Positions 18,294 through 27,129 of a stretch of 32,188 bases of DNA are shown piece after piece. The DNA is from Stramenopiles sp. TOSAG23-3 (lineage: Eukaryota; Sar). The notes below the pieces were generated by a model. It was not told where the DNA came from. It saw nothing but the letters and a program-made list of their open reading frames with translations, and made no database searches. Location of the stretch: the NCBI GenBank assembly GCA_900128585.1, contig LT642218.1:1-32188 (forward strand). Reading direction: 5' to 3'. The stretch's first letter is position 1. Every line of letters starts with the position of its first letter. The position numbers were made by a program, and so were the translations under genes.

Positions 18294-21200
18294 TCAGTTC
18301 AATCGAACATTGGTGGTAAACTGCAAATATGCAAAACAAACTGCACACAATACTGCAATGGTTGAAAACAAAACGCTTGGATACCTTGAGATCCCTTTAG
18401 GCGCATCTTCATCTTCCAACCTGCCAGATACGTTGTCCTCGACAGCTGTTGACGATTTGCCTCCTGAAGTTGCACCTTCGCGGGTTTTGAAATACGACAG
18501 GAAGTTCTCCCACTCAATTTCTTGATGGCCATCTTTATCCATACTTTGAAACACAGCTTCAAATTTATCGCGCGTGACACCTTCGTAAACATGCTGGGCT
18601 AAATCGAACTGTTTTGCAACGTTCTTACTTTCACGCAAGGCTTCTAGGAACTCAGTTGGTGTCAACAAACCATCATGGGTTTTGTTCATTAGGTCGAACA
18701 AGCTTTTGATAGATGCCTCTCTTCCCTTACTGCTAGAGTGCTCGTCAATTATTTTCAAAGCTCCCATTATCTTTTCATGAGCCTCCAAATATCTCGTGTG
18801 TTGATCCCTAATAATGTTTCCTGTGCTTTCCAAGGACTCCGTTTGTGATTTAACCAGCATAACTTTATAAAAGCTGGTTTGCGCTTTGAGTTGTGCCGCT
18901 ATATTGTTAGATAGTTTATCAAGCAGCGCATCACAGCCCTCTTTGACGGCTGTATGAATTTCGGACTTGAGTGCTGCGTTAACTTCGGCATTCAATTTTC
19001 GCCTTCCGCTCTCCATTTTCGCTTGTAACTGTTCGTTTAACCGGACCATGCGATCGTTCATGGAATGCTGGAAATGTTCAATACCTTCACACCTCTCGGA
19101 AATCGAGTCATATTTTGCAATCGTCATTCCCATCATATTTTCGATAGTCTCCATAACGTTTGCGACCAGATCATGAGCTGCCCCCTCTGCAACCTGGGTT
19201 TGTGAACGGACGTTTTCCATGTTTGCCATATTATTGATATTTAACTTGGCAATCATTTGCTTTATATCGCTTGTCGATTCCTTCATCTCGGAGCCCAAGT
19301 GGTGCCTGTTCGCGATTATTTGTTTGTCTAGTTCAAGGAGTTTTGCTTCCACAAGAGGCCCGGCAAAGTCACTCGAGATCGTGTTGTCGTCCTGCTGCCG
19401 CAATTGGTATCGTTCTTCAAGTAGCTGTCGCACTTCTCCGTGAGTAGTTGATAATTTCGATTCAAGATCTCGAGACAACTGTGATTTGATACCTGATATA
19501 TTTTCATTTAACGATGCTGTGGCACTCCCCAAAATGCCGTTGATGAAACCTTTCAGGCCATTTGTGTAGGCGGAAGCTTCTACTTTAATCTTTTCTTCAA
19601 TACAGGGTTTCAAACGATTGATAATTGCGTCGGCAAACTGATGACATTTGCTCGTTGAGCCCGTATCGTTCAGGAGGAACAACTTCACTTCCGCCAACGT
19701 CGACTCTATCTGCTTGTTACTAGTAAGAAGGTCCTTCGGGTTCCACTCGAACTGCGGCGCATTCAGTTTGGAAATATGCTCCAATACCTGCGTACAAATA
19801 GTGTTGGCAAGTGCCGTGCTGTCTAAATTAATGGGGTCCAAGTTCAACGCGTCCTTGCGTTCCACCAATGTTTGTAATGCTTCTAATTTCTTAAGCAAGC
19901 GTGCACTGGCATTCGCCTCCGAGCTGGTCGTGTTCAGTTTGGAAATTTCTTCTGAGAATCGCTTAGAAATAGTGTTGACAAGTGTTTTGGTGTCGAAATT
20001 AAGGCTGCCGACCTTCGAAACCTCTTTGCTTTCGACCGACATTTGCAAAGCTTCCAATTGCTTAAGCAAACGCGCGCTATTAACGACGCTTTCGCCTTTA
20101 TATTCGTCCTTGCTTTCTATTAATGCCTGTATATCATCGAATCGCATCATCACGGGTTCCGTGTCGAACGCTTTTGCATCCAATTTTCGCATCAAAAGCC
20201 CTAAAGTTTCTGAACGATAACGCGAGAAATCCTTGCTAAACTTTGTTTTGAGCTCATCGAGTTGGCTCGTTATGCTCTGATCCAACGAAGCCCGGTTCCG
20301 TTTCAGAAAGTTCTTTAGCTCTAAGTGCCGTTTTCGAGAATGATTGAGCGAGTCTAAATGATGCTTTTGTTCACTCAAGACCATTTCCTTCAGATCCCCC
20401 AGATTTGCGTCAAAAACACCCGGCGAATGTCTGTGCTCCTCAGTATATGCTAACAGCATCGAGTGAATCGATTCCAATCGCCCCGAATCCGATGACTGCC
20501 GTCCCTCCTTCTCTCGTTCGCGTACCTCTGGGATCGCTTGTAGCAGAATATTCCTCGACCTCTCGAATGCTCGTTTTGTGTCCGCAGCCGATGTTTCCAG
20601 TCTCGCACCTACGAATGCTTTTAACTCCGTCAATTTACTACTGATTGAAATATCAAATTGGGATAGCTTTTCCACCAAGTGTTTCGAAAGCAACGTCTCG
20701 ACGTTGCTGATTTTTTTCAAAACTTCCGGCTGCTCCACGCCATGCTTCAGTGTACGAAAAATGTCCTGTAACTCTTCAACAAAAACTAGTCTCTCCTTGT
20801 ACTGCAGATTCTCGTAGATGCTATTATGTTCCTCAGTTGTTCGAATGTTCAACCTATCTTCAATACTATTCTTGATATCATCCAAGTCCGTTAGGTGGTT
20901 ACTCTGCGCTACGTGGAAGTCCATTTCCGAATGAACTAAAATTTCGTCATACTCTGTGGGATGCTTAACTTCTGGAGTGTAAACCTGCAAATGCACTGCT
21001 CCATGCTCGTCGTTAGTGGAGTCTGGAGACCCAGTCCGGGTTGAGGACGGAGACCCATTGGACGACCCAGGGGAAATCTGAAGGGCACCCCTCGCGGTCT
21101 CTAAGTTTTGTGTGACCTGAGCAATGGTCTTCTGGAAATCAGTCAAAACAAAATTTTCGCCAGAATTGCTGTCTGGAAACGATCTTTCCTGTAAAATCCC

Positions 21201-21365
21201 ATTTGCTTTGGCCAAATTCTGGGATATTTCTCTGTACATGGACCGCAGCTTATTTTCATTTCTCTCCGGCGCGGTTTTTCCCGTGGGTACAACTATATTC
21301 CCCTTGTCACTATTGTACCGGAGGGTATTTTCTTCCGACAATTCGATACCTGATGGTTTCGACAT
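18294..21365 (-). CDS. Long coiled-coil protein with EF-hands and C-terminal membrane anchor
   Basis: A 1,023-residue protein I cannot assign to a named family. Start: ATG at 21365 (MSKPSGIEL); the frame reaches a TTG 15 nt upstream, then an in-frame stop. Most of it is helical, heptad-like and rich in Lys, Glu, Leu and Ser. A 49-residue block (430-478) is repeated at 487-535 with 26 of 49 residues identical, each beginning SARLLK and ending ISKLN. Near the C-terminus are an EF-hand-like pair: the first loop (894-905, NKTHDGLLTPTE) has Asn at position 1 and Thr at 3; the second (from 943, DKDGHQEIEWEN) lacks the usual Glu at 12. A single hydrophobic segment (about 997-1015) then ends five to eight residues before the stop, which is tail-anchor topology. 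Its 3' end is the source or sister of the terminal exon of the gene at 27130-29020. Calcium sensing and membrane tethering are inference. Confidence 0.8.
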   Translation of the reverse strand: MSKPSGIELSEENTLRYNSDKGNIVVPTGKTAPERNENKLRSMYREISQNLAKANGILQERSFPDSNSGENFVLTDFQKTIAQVTQNLETARGALQISPGSSNGSPSSTRTGSPDSTNDEHGAVHLQVYTPEVKHPTEYDEILVHSEMDFHVAQSNHLTDLDDIKNSIEDRLNIRTTEEHNSIYENLQYKERLVFVEELQDIFRTLKHGVEQPEVLKKISNVETLLSKHLVEKLSQFDISISSKLTELKAFVGARLETSAADTKRAFERSRNILLQAIPEVREREKEGRQSSDSGRLESIHSMLLAYTEEHRHSPGVFDANLGDLKEMVLSEQKHHLDSLNHSRKRHLELKNFLKRNRASLDQSITSQLDELKTKFSKDFSRYRSETLGLLMRKLDAKAFDTEPVMMRFDDIQALIESKDEYKGESVVNSARLLKQLEALQMSVESKEVSKVGSLNFDTKTLVNTISKRFSEEISKLNTTSSEANASARLLKKLEALQTLVERKDALNLDPINLDSTALANTICTQVLEHISKLNAPQFEWNPKDLLTSNKQIESTLAEVKLFLLNDTGSTSKCHQFADAIINRLKPCIEEKIKVEASAYTNGLKGFINGILGSATASLNENISGIKSQLSRDLESKLSTTHGEVRQLLEERYQLRQQDDNTISSDFAGPLVEAKLLELDKQIIANRHHLGSEMKESTSDIKQMIAKLNINNMANMENVRSQTQVAEGAAHDLVANVMETIENMMGMTIAKYDSISERCEGIEHFQHSMNDRMVRLNEQLQAKMESGRRKLNAEVNAALKSEIHTAVKEGCDALLDKLSNNIAAQLKAQTSFYKVMLVKSQTESLESTGNIIRDQHTRYLEAHEKIMGALKIIDEHSSSKGREASIKSLFDLMNKTHDGLLTPTEFLEALRESKNVAKQFDLAQHVYEGVTRDKFEAVFQSMDKDGHQEIEWENFLSYFKTREGATSGGKSSTAVEDNVSGRLEDEDAPKGISRYPSVLFSTIAVLCAVCFAYLQFTTNVRLN

Positions 21366-21380
21366 TTGTTCGACAGGCAA

Positions 21381-22506
21381 GGTTTCATATGGCTTCGGTT
21401 AAGTGTCTGTTTGTCCCGTTGGCGTTAATCTTAGGCTTTTATGACCTGGTACGGTTTCAGGTGGGCATTGGTGTATTATATTTATCTAATTTCAAAATTG
21501 AGTGATTTCAAGCGGTCTTCTTTCAATTTATTAGTTGTAGATTAATAAAGCCCTTGTGGTGTGTTGTTGTTATTGTTGTAGCAGAACTTTTTTTATTCTT
21601 CGTTTCTTCTTTCACTTTCTTCACTTTTCACTTTCCTTCTTTCTTCTTTTTTTTTTAATTATTATTATTATTTAATTACAATGCTGTTGGATGTTGGAAG
21701 AGTACTTGCTGCGAATGATGAAGAAGAGTAAAATTTAACGATATTTATATAGATAATCAATAAAGAAATATGTAATTATAATCTGTATGAATATTCATTT
21801 GTTTGTATAATATATAATAAATACATAACTAAGGTTTCTATCTAATATATATAATATAAACACAGCAGCATTATAGTTTCTAATCAACAAATTTTCGAAA
21901 TTTCTGGTCGGTTGCCGGTTGCGCGGCTCTTTCTATTTATTCTTCTTATTTTTTTTCTGCATTTTTCTACAATATTTACGAAGGTTACAGATATTATTTA
22001 ATGAACAATACAAAGGAATACAATTGGGAAAGGGAAAAAAAGGGAGGAGAGCTGGGCTGGGGCCTGCTGGGGCGGGGGTAATAAATAATCGCACGCGCAA
22101 CTGAGCACAGTTGTCGTATATGCTATTTTGATGCTAGAGGAAGATGATGATGACTTTATTTAACATAATATTATCGACGCGATGATATGATGATGACGTT
22201 GTTTTGTATCGAATAAAATGTTTGTTGTAACTTTATACAATACATATATACAGGCTATAACATATTTCAATTACCAACAACAAATATGAGGAACAGCGTC
22301 GGCCGGACCGAGGAGTTTTTTTAGAAGTCACCGGAGACGACGACCAACGAGAGAAAGAGAAAGCCGTCCGGACACGGACACTTCAACTTTACTTCAGTCC
22401 ACACACTGCTTCAAATGCATCGCACGCGTTCACTTACGGTGAAGATTCTAATTTACTCACTGAAAAAAGTCGCAGCTAGTATAACTTTACTTATCGACAA
22501 AAACCA
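21381..22506. other. Divergent intergenic region upstream of desaturase
   Basis: About 1.1 kb, AT-rich, with TTC and ATT runs (21595-21675) and GATGAT runs near 22145 and 22185. It contains a GC-rich G-tract cluster at 22054-22078, listed separately. The last 200 bp before the desaturase ATG are less AT-rich and may be its 5' UTR. No RNA gene was recognised. Confidence 0.6.
22054..22078 (+). promoter_or_regulatory. Potential G-quadruplex motif upstream of desaturase
   Basis: Four G-runs of 3, 4, 4 and 5 with loops of 2, 6 and 1 nt meet the standard intramolecular quadruplex pattern, with three more GGG runs just upstream (22026, 22032, 22042). It lies about 430 bp before the desaturase ATG on the coding strand, within otherwise AT-rich DNA. 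The motif is plain; any regulatory effect is inference. Confidence 0.5.
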
Positions 22507-24021
22507 ATGGCACGAGTTGTTAAAAGAAACGTCAAACGAGGTGTACCTAAACAGGACGATGCTGAGGAAGACCCTGCCCTAATTTGGAGGGAGGACTATG
22601 GTGTCTCCAAGAAGTGTGTGGTGCACCCGAAGATTCCTGCAAAACTGAAAGCAAAAGGTCTGCCAAAGTATACGATGGCACAAGTAGCAGAGCACAACAC
22701 GAAAGATGATTGTTGGATCATTCTAGACGATCGCGTCTATGACATAACAGACTTTATTGACCGTCACCCTGGTGGTGTTGGGCCCGTTGTCAACATGGCC
22801 GGGAAGGACGCCACTGACGTCTTTGCAAACTATCATGCGGCGCGCGTCTACAAGACCATGCTTTCTAAATTCATGGTTGGGGAAGTGACCGACGTAGTTG
22901 TTTACCCCCATGTTGCAGATTTTCGAGCGGCTCGGCAACAAATGCTTGAGGAGGGCCTTTTTGAAACCGATTATTCCTACTATTTGAAACTAGGCATATG
23001 GCTCGCATGCTGGTTTTTCGGTTCCATAGGTCTTTCCTTGGGTTACATCGGCGGAGGGAGCACTGTCATGCGAATGCTGGGCGCGGGAATGATGGGAATA
23101 TTCTGGCAGCAGCTGGCTGGACTAGGCCACGACCTTGGGCATTCTGGGGTCTCGCACAATTTTCATAAGGATCACTTGGTTGGTTCCATCCTCAGTTCCC
23201 TGATGGGGCTGTCCGTATGCTGGTGGAAGAGCGACCACAACACCCATCATATTGTATGCAACGCTGTAGAGCACGACCCAAACATACAGCACATGCCGAT
23301 GCTGGCGATCACAGAGAAGATATTCCGAAAACCTTTCTGGGACACTTACCACAAAAAGAAAGTAAGCATGGACTGGCTTGCCCGACTTTTAGTGAGCTAC
23401 CAACACATAGTATTTTACCCATTGATGGCTGTAGGACGATGGAACCTGTACGCCCAAGGTATTATTTACCTGGTGACAAACCACGATAAGGCCCACTACA
23501 AGTGGACGGAGCTTACCGGTATTTCCGTGTTTTTCGCATGGATGTTTTCCTTGGCGCTTTCAATGCCGACTGGGATGGAGAGTCTGGGATGGCTGCTTGT
23601 CTCTCACGCCGTTGCTGGAATTCTCCATGTACAAATTGTTCTTTCGCACTGGTCGATGGAAACCTACATGGGTACCCCGTACACCAATTTGGAGACGGAG
23701 TGGTACCTAATGCAGCTCCGCACAACCCTGAATGTTGATACGCCAGAATGGCTGGATTACTTGCACATTGGTTTGCAATTTCAAATTGAGCATCACCTAT
23801 TCCCTCGACTCCCAAGGCACAACCTTCGCAAAGCAAGGAAATTGGTAAAGGCAATCTGCCATAAGCACGACATCCACTACCATGAGCCAGGTTTTATTGC
23901 TGGCAACATAGAAATGTGGCATTCGCTCAAAGATGCTGCAATGGCTGCTCGGAAAACCACCAAAGCCGATGGGGGGTTTTACGAAAGCAGGCTATGGGCA
24001 GGTTTGAACGCAGAGGGTTGA
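22507..24021 (+). CDS. Cytochrome b5-fused front-end desaturase (sphingolipid delta-8 / fatty-acid delta-6 type)
   Basis: A membrane di-iron desaturase that inserts a double bond between an existing one and the carboxyl end, with its own cytochrome b5 electron donor. It should act in the ER. The b5 domain (about 55-130) has heme ligands in HPGG (H87) and NYHAA (H110). The three histidine boxes are HDLGH (208-212), HNTHH (244-248) and QIEHH (426-430). Gln in place of the first His of box 3 marks front-end enzymes. Box 2 lies in WWKSDHNTHHIVCN followed by EHDPNIQHMP, a context I associate with fungal and protist sphingolipid delta-8 and related acyl desaturases. Several hydrophobic segments separate the boxes. 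Length (504) is normal for the family, with an N-terminal basic leader of about 50. The substrate (sphingoid base or acyl chain) cannot be decided from sequence alone. Confidence 0.92.
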   Translation: MARVVKRNVKRGVPKQDDAEEDPALIWREDYGVSKKCVVHPKIPAKLKAKGLPKYTMAQVAEHNTKDDCWIILDDRVYDITDFIDRHPGGVGPVVNMAGKDATDVFANYHAARVYKTMLSKFMVGEVTDVVVYPHVADFRAARQQMLEEGLFETDYSYYLKLGIWLACWFFGSIGLSLGYIGGGSTVMRMLGAGMMGIFWQQLAGLGHDLGHSGVSHNFHKDHLVGSILSSLMGLSVCWWKSDHNTHHIVCNAVEHDPNIQHMPMLAITEKIFRKPFWDTYHKKKVSMDWLARLLVSYQHIVFYPLMAVGRWNLYAQGIIYLVTNHDKAHYKWTELTGISVFFAWMFSLALSMPTGMESLGWLLVSHAVAGILHVQIVLSHWSMETYMGTPYTNLETEWYLMQLRTTLNVDTPEWLDYLHIGLQFQIEHHLFPRLPRHNLRKARKLVKAICHKHDIHYHEPGFIAGNIEMWHSLKDAAMAARKTTKADGGFYESRLWAGLNAEG

Positions 24022-24618
24022 TTGCACACGGATTAGTCCAAAACATCAAATATTTTTATTCTTGTGTAAAACCTAATAATAATTTTGTTTCTAATATGCT
24101 GTAAAAAGACGATAAGAAAAATCTTGGAAACCCCTACTCTAAAGTTATCTGCATCCCCACCCACCGTTTATTTTTATTTTTAATTTACACACATTTTAAT
24201 TTACACACAATAATTATTGTCCGGTTATAACAACAATACGAGAGACCAATATAGACAGGTGGTAGGCACACAAAGGAACACAACAGGGTATACAAACCGG
24301 CGTCAGTGATCGCATACTACACATTTTTTTTCTTATTGGATACTTCCTTTATTACTCTCCTCCTCCCTCCTCCTCCTTCTTCCTATTCTCTCCTCCTGCC
24401 TCCTGCCTCCTGCTGCCTCACCGATATTTTTTTTTTTATTATTATAAAATATAATAATAATAAATTAATATATATAATAATAATAATAAAAAAATATGCC
24501 AGAAGCACACATATTATTACATTATCAACATTGCTCGATAACATGAGTAACAACACTGTTTCGTAATTTATAATCAGACTGATGTTCATATTTTGAATTT
24601 TCAAGCATCTAATAATTC
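24022..24618. other. Intergenic region with polypyrimidine tract and AT microsatellite
   Basis: About 600 bp between the desaturase and the DnaJ-like gene. It includes a TCC/CTGCC-rich pyrimidine tract (24354-24418), a poly-T run (24427-24436) and an imperfect TAA/ATA microsatellite (24438-24496). No coding or RNA gene was recognised. Confidence 0.6.
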
Positions 24619-26541
24619 ATGGGCATACCTATCGCGTGGACACCCAGTATGAACGTCTTTTTCTGCCTGCTTGTAATCGCAGGCAGATTACCCGTGGGTG
24701 GGTCGTCTATATCTTTTCGCTCGCGCCCAGAGTCGTGGGATTGGTTGGGATTGAAGCCTTGCCCTTCGAAAAACTCATCACTGGTATCCCCTCCGTCCAA
24801 ATGTTCGAATGTGCAAACGCCCAATGATGGCGTATACTACTCTATAGAACGATTTTCGGAAAGTAAACTTTCTTATGCTACTGCTGTCGCAGCGACCGGT
24901 ATATCAAAAACTACCACAGCAGTTATTGGACTGATTGGGAAAGATGATGAGATTTACTTGATCCATTTAAACATTGTTGACCCTGCCAACGGGAACAGTA
25001 AAAGCAAAATAGTGTACAGATCGCTGAATCGAGAGTCGCTTCGCCGTGAAAACGTGCATGAGGCTGACGTTCCATCATTTCTTTTAGAGCGGGAAAATCT
25101 CGTTGGCGATGGGACTTTACGTTTCTGGGTATCATTGCATTCAAATATTATTCATGTTGGTTTAGGACATAGCGTTGGGATGGAATCTAGCATTAGGATG
25201 CGCTTCACTCACCGTGGTATCGGTCAAAATGTCGAATCCTCCGCTGTCGAATCATTTCGCATCTCTCGAGTGTCAATCATGTCCACAGGGGCATCGATTA
25301 AGTGGTCGCTTTGCACGGTAGAGTATCGCATCAATATACAAAATTATTTAGAAAGTGCTGATGACACACCCACCCTATTTCGTTTATCGGAGAAGGGTTT
25401 AGAAGAGCGGCATCGCGCATTGTCTCGCGGGGAAAATATTTTATGGGGAAACCCTGGTGATGCGTGGCGTGTACGCTCTGGGGAAAAGCGACGCTTGATT
25501 TCTCAGTTCGTCACACTCCCAAGCAGTGGCGGTGCACTTCAATTGTATTCAATACATGAATGCCTGACCTTACCGGCTGACCAATTCGAATTGGTAATGA
25601 AATTTGGCTGTAAGCGTGGTAGATTTGAATTTCGTCGAGGGAAAGTAACAGATACCACGATGCGATACGGGCAGTCTGTAGAGACAAAACTAAATATTAC
25701 GTTAGAGCAAGCATACTTTGGGCACACGTTTCCAGCCGAATATACAAGGACCTCGTTTTGCCCTCACTGCCACGGTACAGGTGGAGTAAATAAGTCTTCA
25801 CTAGAGGTATGCAGTGTCTGTGGAGGAAAAGGTTCTGTCGTACACAGGGATCAGCTCCAACAACATTCCCACCAATGCAGTTCTCATTCCCACTCGAAGC
25901 AGGGGTTTCATTCTGAAACATCGACGCTAGTATTTGAGCAGCATCAACATCTTTCATGCGACCGCTGTCAAGGACGCGGGGAAGTTGTCAAGCCAGGGGG
26001 CGCCTGCACCGTCTGCCACGGTTCGGGGGTTGTAACAGAAACAAAAGAAACTCAAATTTTGCTCCCACGTGGCACACCTAATGAATATAAAATAGTACTG
26101 GATGGAGAAGGTCATGAAAACCACAACTTGAAACCTGGTAATTTGGTTCTTGTGGTAACAGTATTAAACCACAGACAGTTTGTGCGCGTCAAAAATGATC
26201 TTGAACTTGCGATTAACATGACTATCAAAGAGGCCCTGAACGGTTTCCAGCGAACGCTGAGGCACTTGAATGGGTCCGAAGCAATCATGGTGCGTAAAGG
26301 AATCTCAGCACCTGGGCTTCGTTTGCGTGTTGTTGGCGCTGGGATGCCTATCGTTAACAAAATAGATAAGTTTGGAGACTTGGTTCTTTTGCTTTCGATT
26401 CAGTTGCCAGAATCGATACTGAAACATAAATTAAATGTGTTTGGTGAAGTCATGACGGGTAACCCTCAGGAAAAAAGGGTCATACCGCATGAAACTTCAA
26501 ATCCAACCGCCCAAACAGTTTTTACTTGGGTTGGCAATTAG
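24619..26541 (+). CDS. Secretory-pathway DnaJ-like protein with zinc finger and C-terminal domains but no J domain
   Basis: A 640-residue protein. The N-terminus is hydrophobic (MNVFFCLLVIAG at 11-22, after Met1 or starting at Met11) and reads as a signal peptide, so the protein should enter the ER. Residues about 70-245 resemble, by eye, the beta-sandwich domain named after farnesoic acid O-methyltransferase (FWVSLHSNIIHVGLG, SIKWSLC); this is tentative. From about 365 the DnaJ core is clear: LEQAYFGHTFPAEY, then four CxxCxGxG motifs (C381, C398, C447, C463), then LDGEGHENHNLKPGNLVLVV, EALNGFQRTLRHLNG and GAGMP. There is no J domain and no HPD anywhere, so it could not stimulate Hsp70 in the usual way. 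The zinc finger is split by a His-rich insert (about 410-445). No KDEL-type tail. It may be a client-binding holdase, but that is inference. Confidence 0.85.
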   Translation: MGIPIAWTPSMNVFFCLLVIAGRLPVGGSSISFRSRPESWDWLGLKPCPSKNSSLVSPPSKCSNVQTPNDGVYYSIERFSESKLSYATAVAATGISKTTTAVIGLIGKDDEIYLIHLNIVDPANGNSKSKIVYRSLNRESLRRENVHEADVPSFLLERENLVGDGTLRFWVSLHSNIIHVGLGHSVGMESSIRMRFTHRGIGQNVESSAVESFRISRVSIMSTGASIKWSLCTVEYRINIQNYLESADDTPTLFRLSEKGLEERHRALSRGENILWGNPGDAWRVRSGEKRRLISQFVTLPSSGGALQLYSIHECLTLPADQFELVMKFGCKRGRFEFRRGKVTDTTMRYGQSVETKLNITLEQAYFGHTFPAEYTRTSFCPHCHGTGGVNKSSLEVCSVCGGKGSVVHRDQLQQHSHQCSSHSHSKQGFHSETSTLVFEQHQHLSCDRCQGRGEVVKPGGACTVCHGSGVVTETKETQILLPRGTPNEYKIVLDGEGHENHNLKPGNLVLVVTVLNHRQFVRVKNDLELAINMTIKEALNGFQRTLRHLNGSEAIMVRKGISAPGLRLRVVGAGMPIVNKIDKFGDLVLLLSIQLPESILKHKLNVFGEVMTGNPQEKRVIPHETSNPTAQTVFTWVGN

Positions 26542-27129
26542 GATTTAGATGTTTTGGCCCTTTTACAACCCAAGTGTTTTGGGTGAAGCCCCAGAGAAGT
26601 TTAAATTCACTGGGCCTTTGCTAAACGCACAACGGGCTGTAATGGGTATTACGGAGAGATTTAATTAAAAAAAACAAGAAAATTGGCTGTTAGTTAAGTA
26701 ATTAAAATTAATGTACTGCGAACTGAAATCTAGATATAGACAATTCTAGGTTTGCATTCCGTCATAAACTGCGAACTAAGCTATCATTCTCAGATGTACT
26801 CCATTGATGATCTGAATCAGTTGATGGATTAACACTGCTTTCAAATGAATGAGATTTAATTAAAAACAAGAAAATTGGCTGTTATTTAAGATTTAATTAA
26901 AACTTTATAGTAGTACCAAGGTATATATGCATAATACTAAAAACAAGAAAATTGGCTGTTATTTTTTATAAGTATAATTAAATTTAGCGTCCTCATACCC
27001 TAATCCTAACTTGGTTCTGTAGTTTTGTTTCATTATTCGTTGTCAATCACAGAGGGGATGATATATCTACTCTTAATAAATGTTTTGTTGGGTAAAACAA
27101 ATTTATTTTTCAGAGCGTCACACACAAAA
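26542..27129. other. Convergent spacer carrying dispersed repeats
   Basis: Between the stops of the DnaJ-like gene and the EF-hand exon. It carries three copies of the 21-nt motif and shorter pieces shared with 18188-18270: TAAGTAATTAAA, TACTGCGAACTG (26714 and 18227; a third CTGCGAACT at 26769), and AATTAAATTTAGC followed by TACCCTAAT (26978-27004). This is the duplicated 3' flank of the coiled-coil gene. Confidence 0.75.
26672..26961. repeat. Three dispersed copies of the 21-nt motif
   Basis: Exact copies at 26672-26692, 26864-26884 and 26941-26961, same orientation as the two at 18141-18187. Copies at 26864 and 26941 share three further bases (TAA) at the left. The spacing is irregular (192 and 77 nt). 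Confidence 0.9.

Noticed and set aside
18141-26961. The 21-nt repeats as a CRISPR array
   Set aside because: There are only five copies with irregular spacing, no unique spacers of equal length, and a eukaryotic context.
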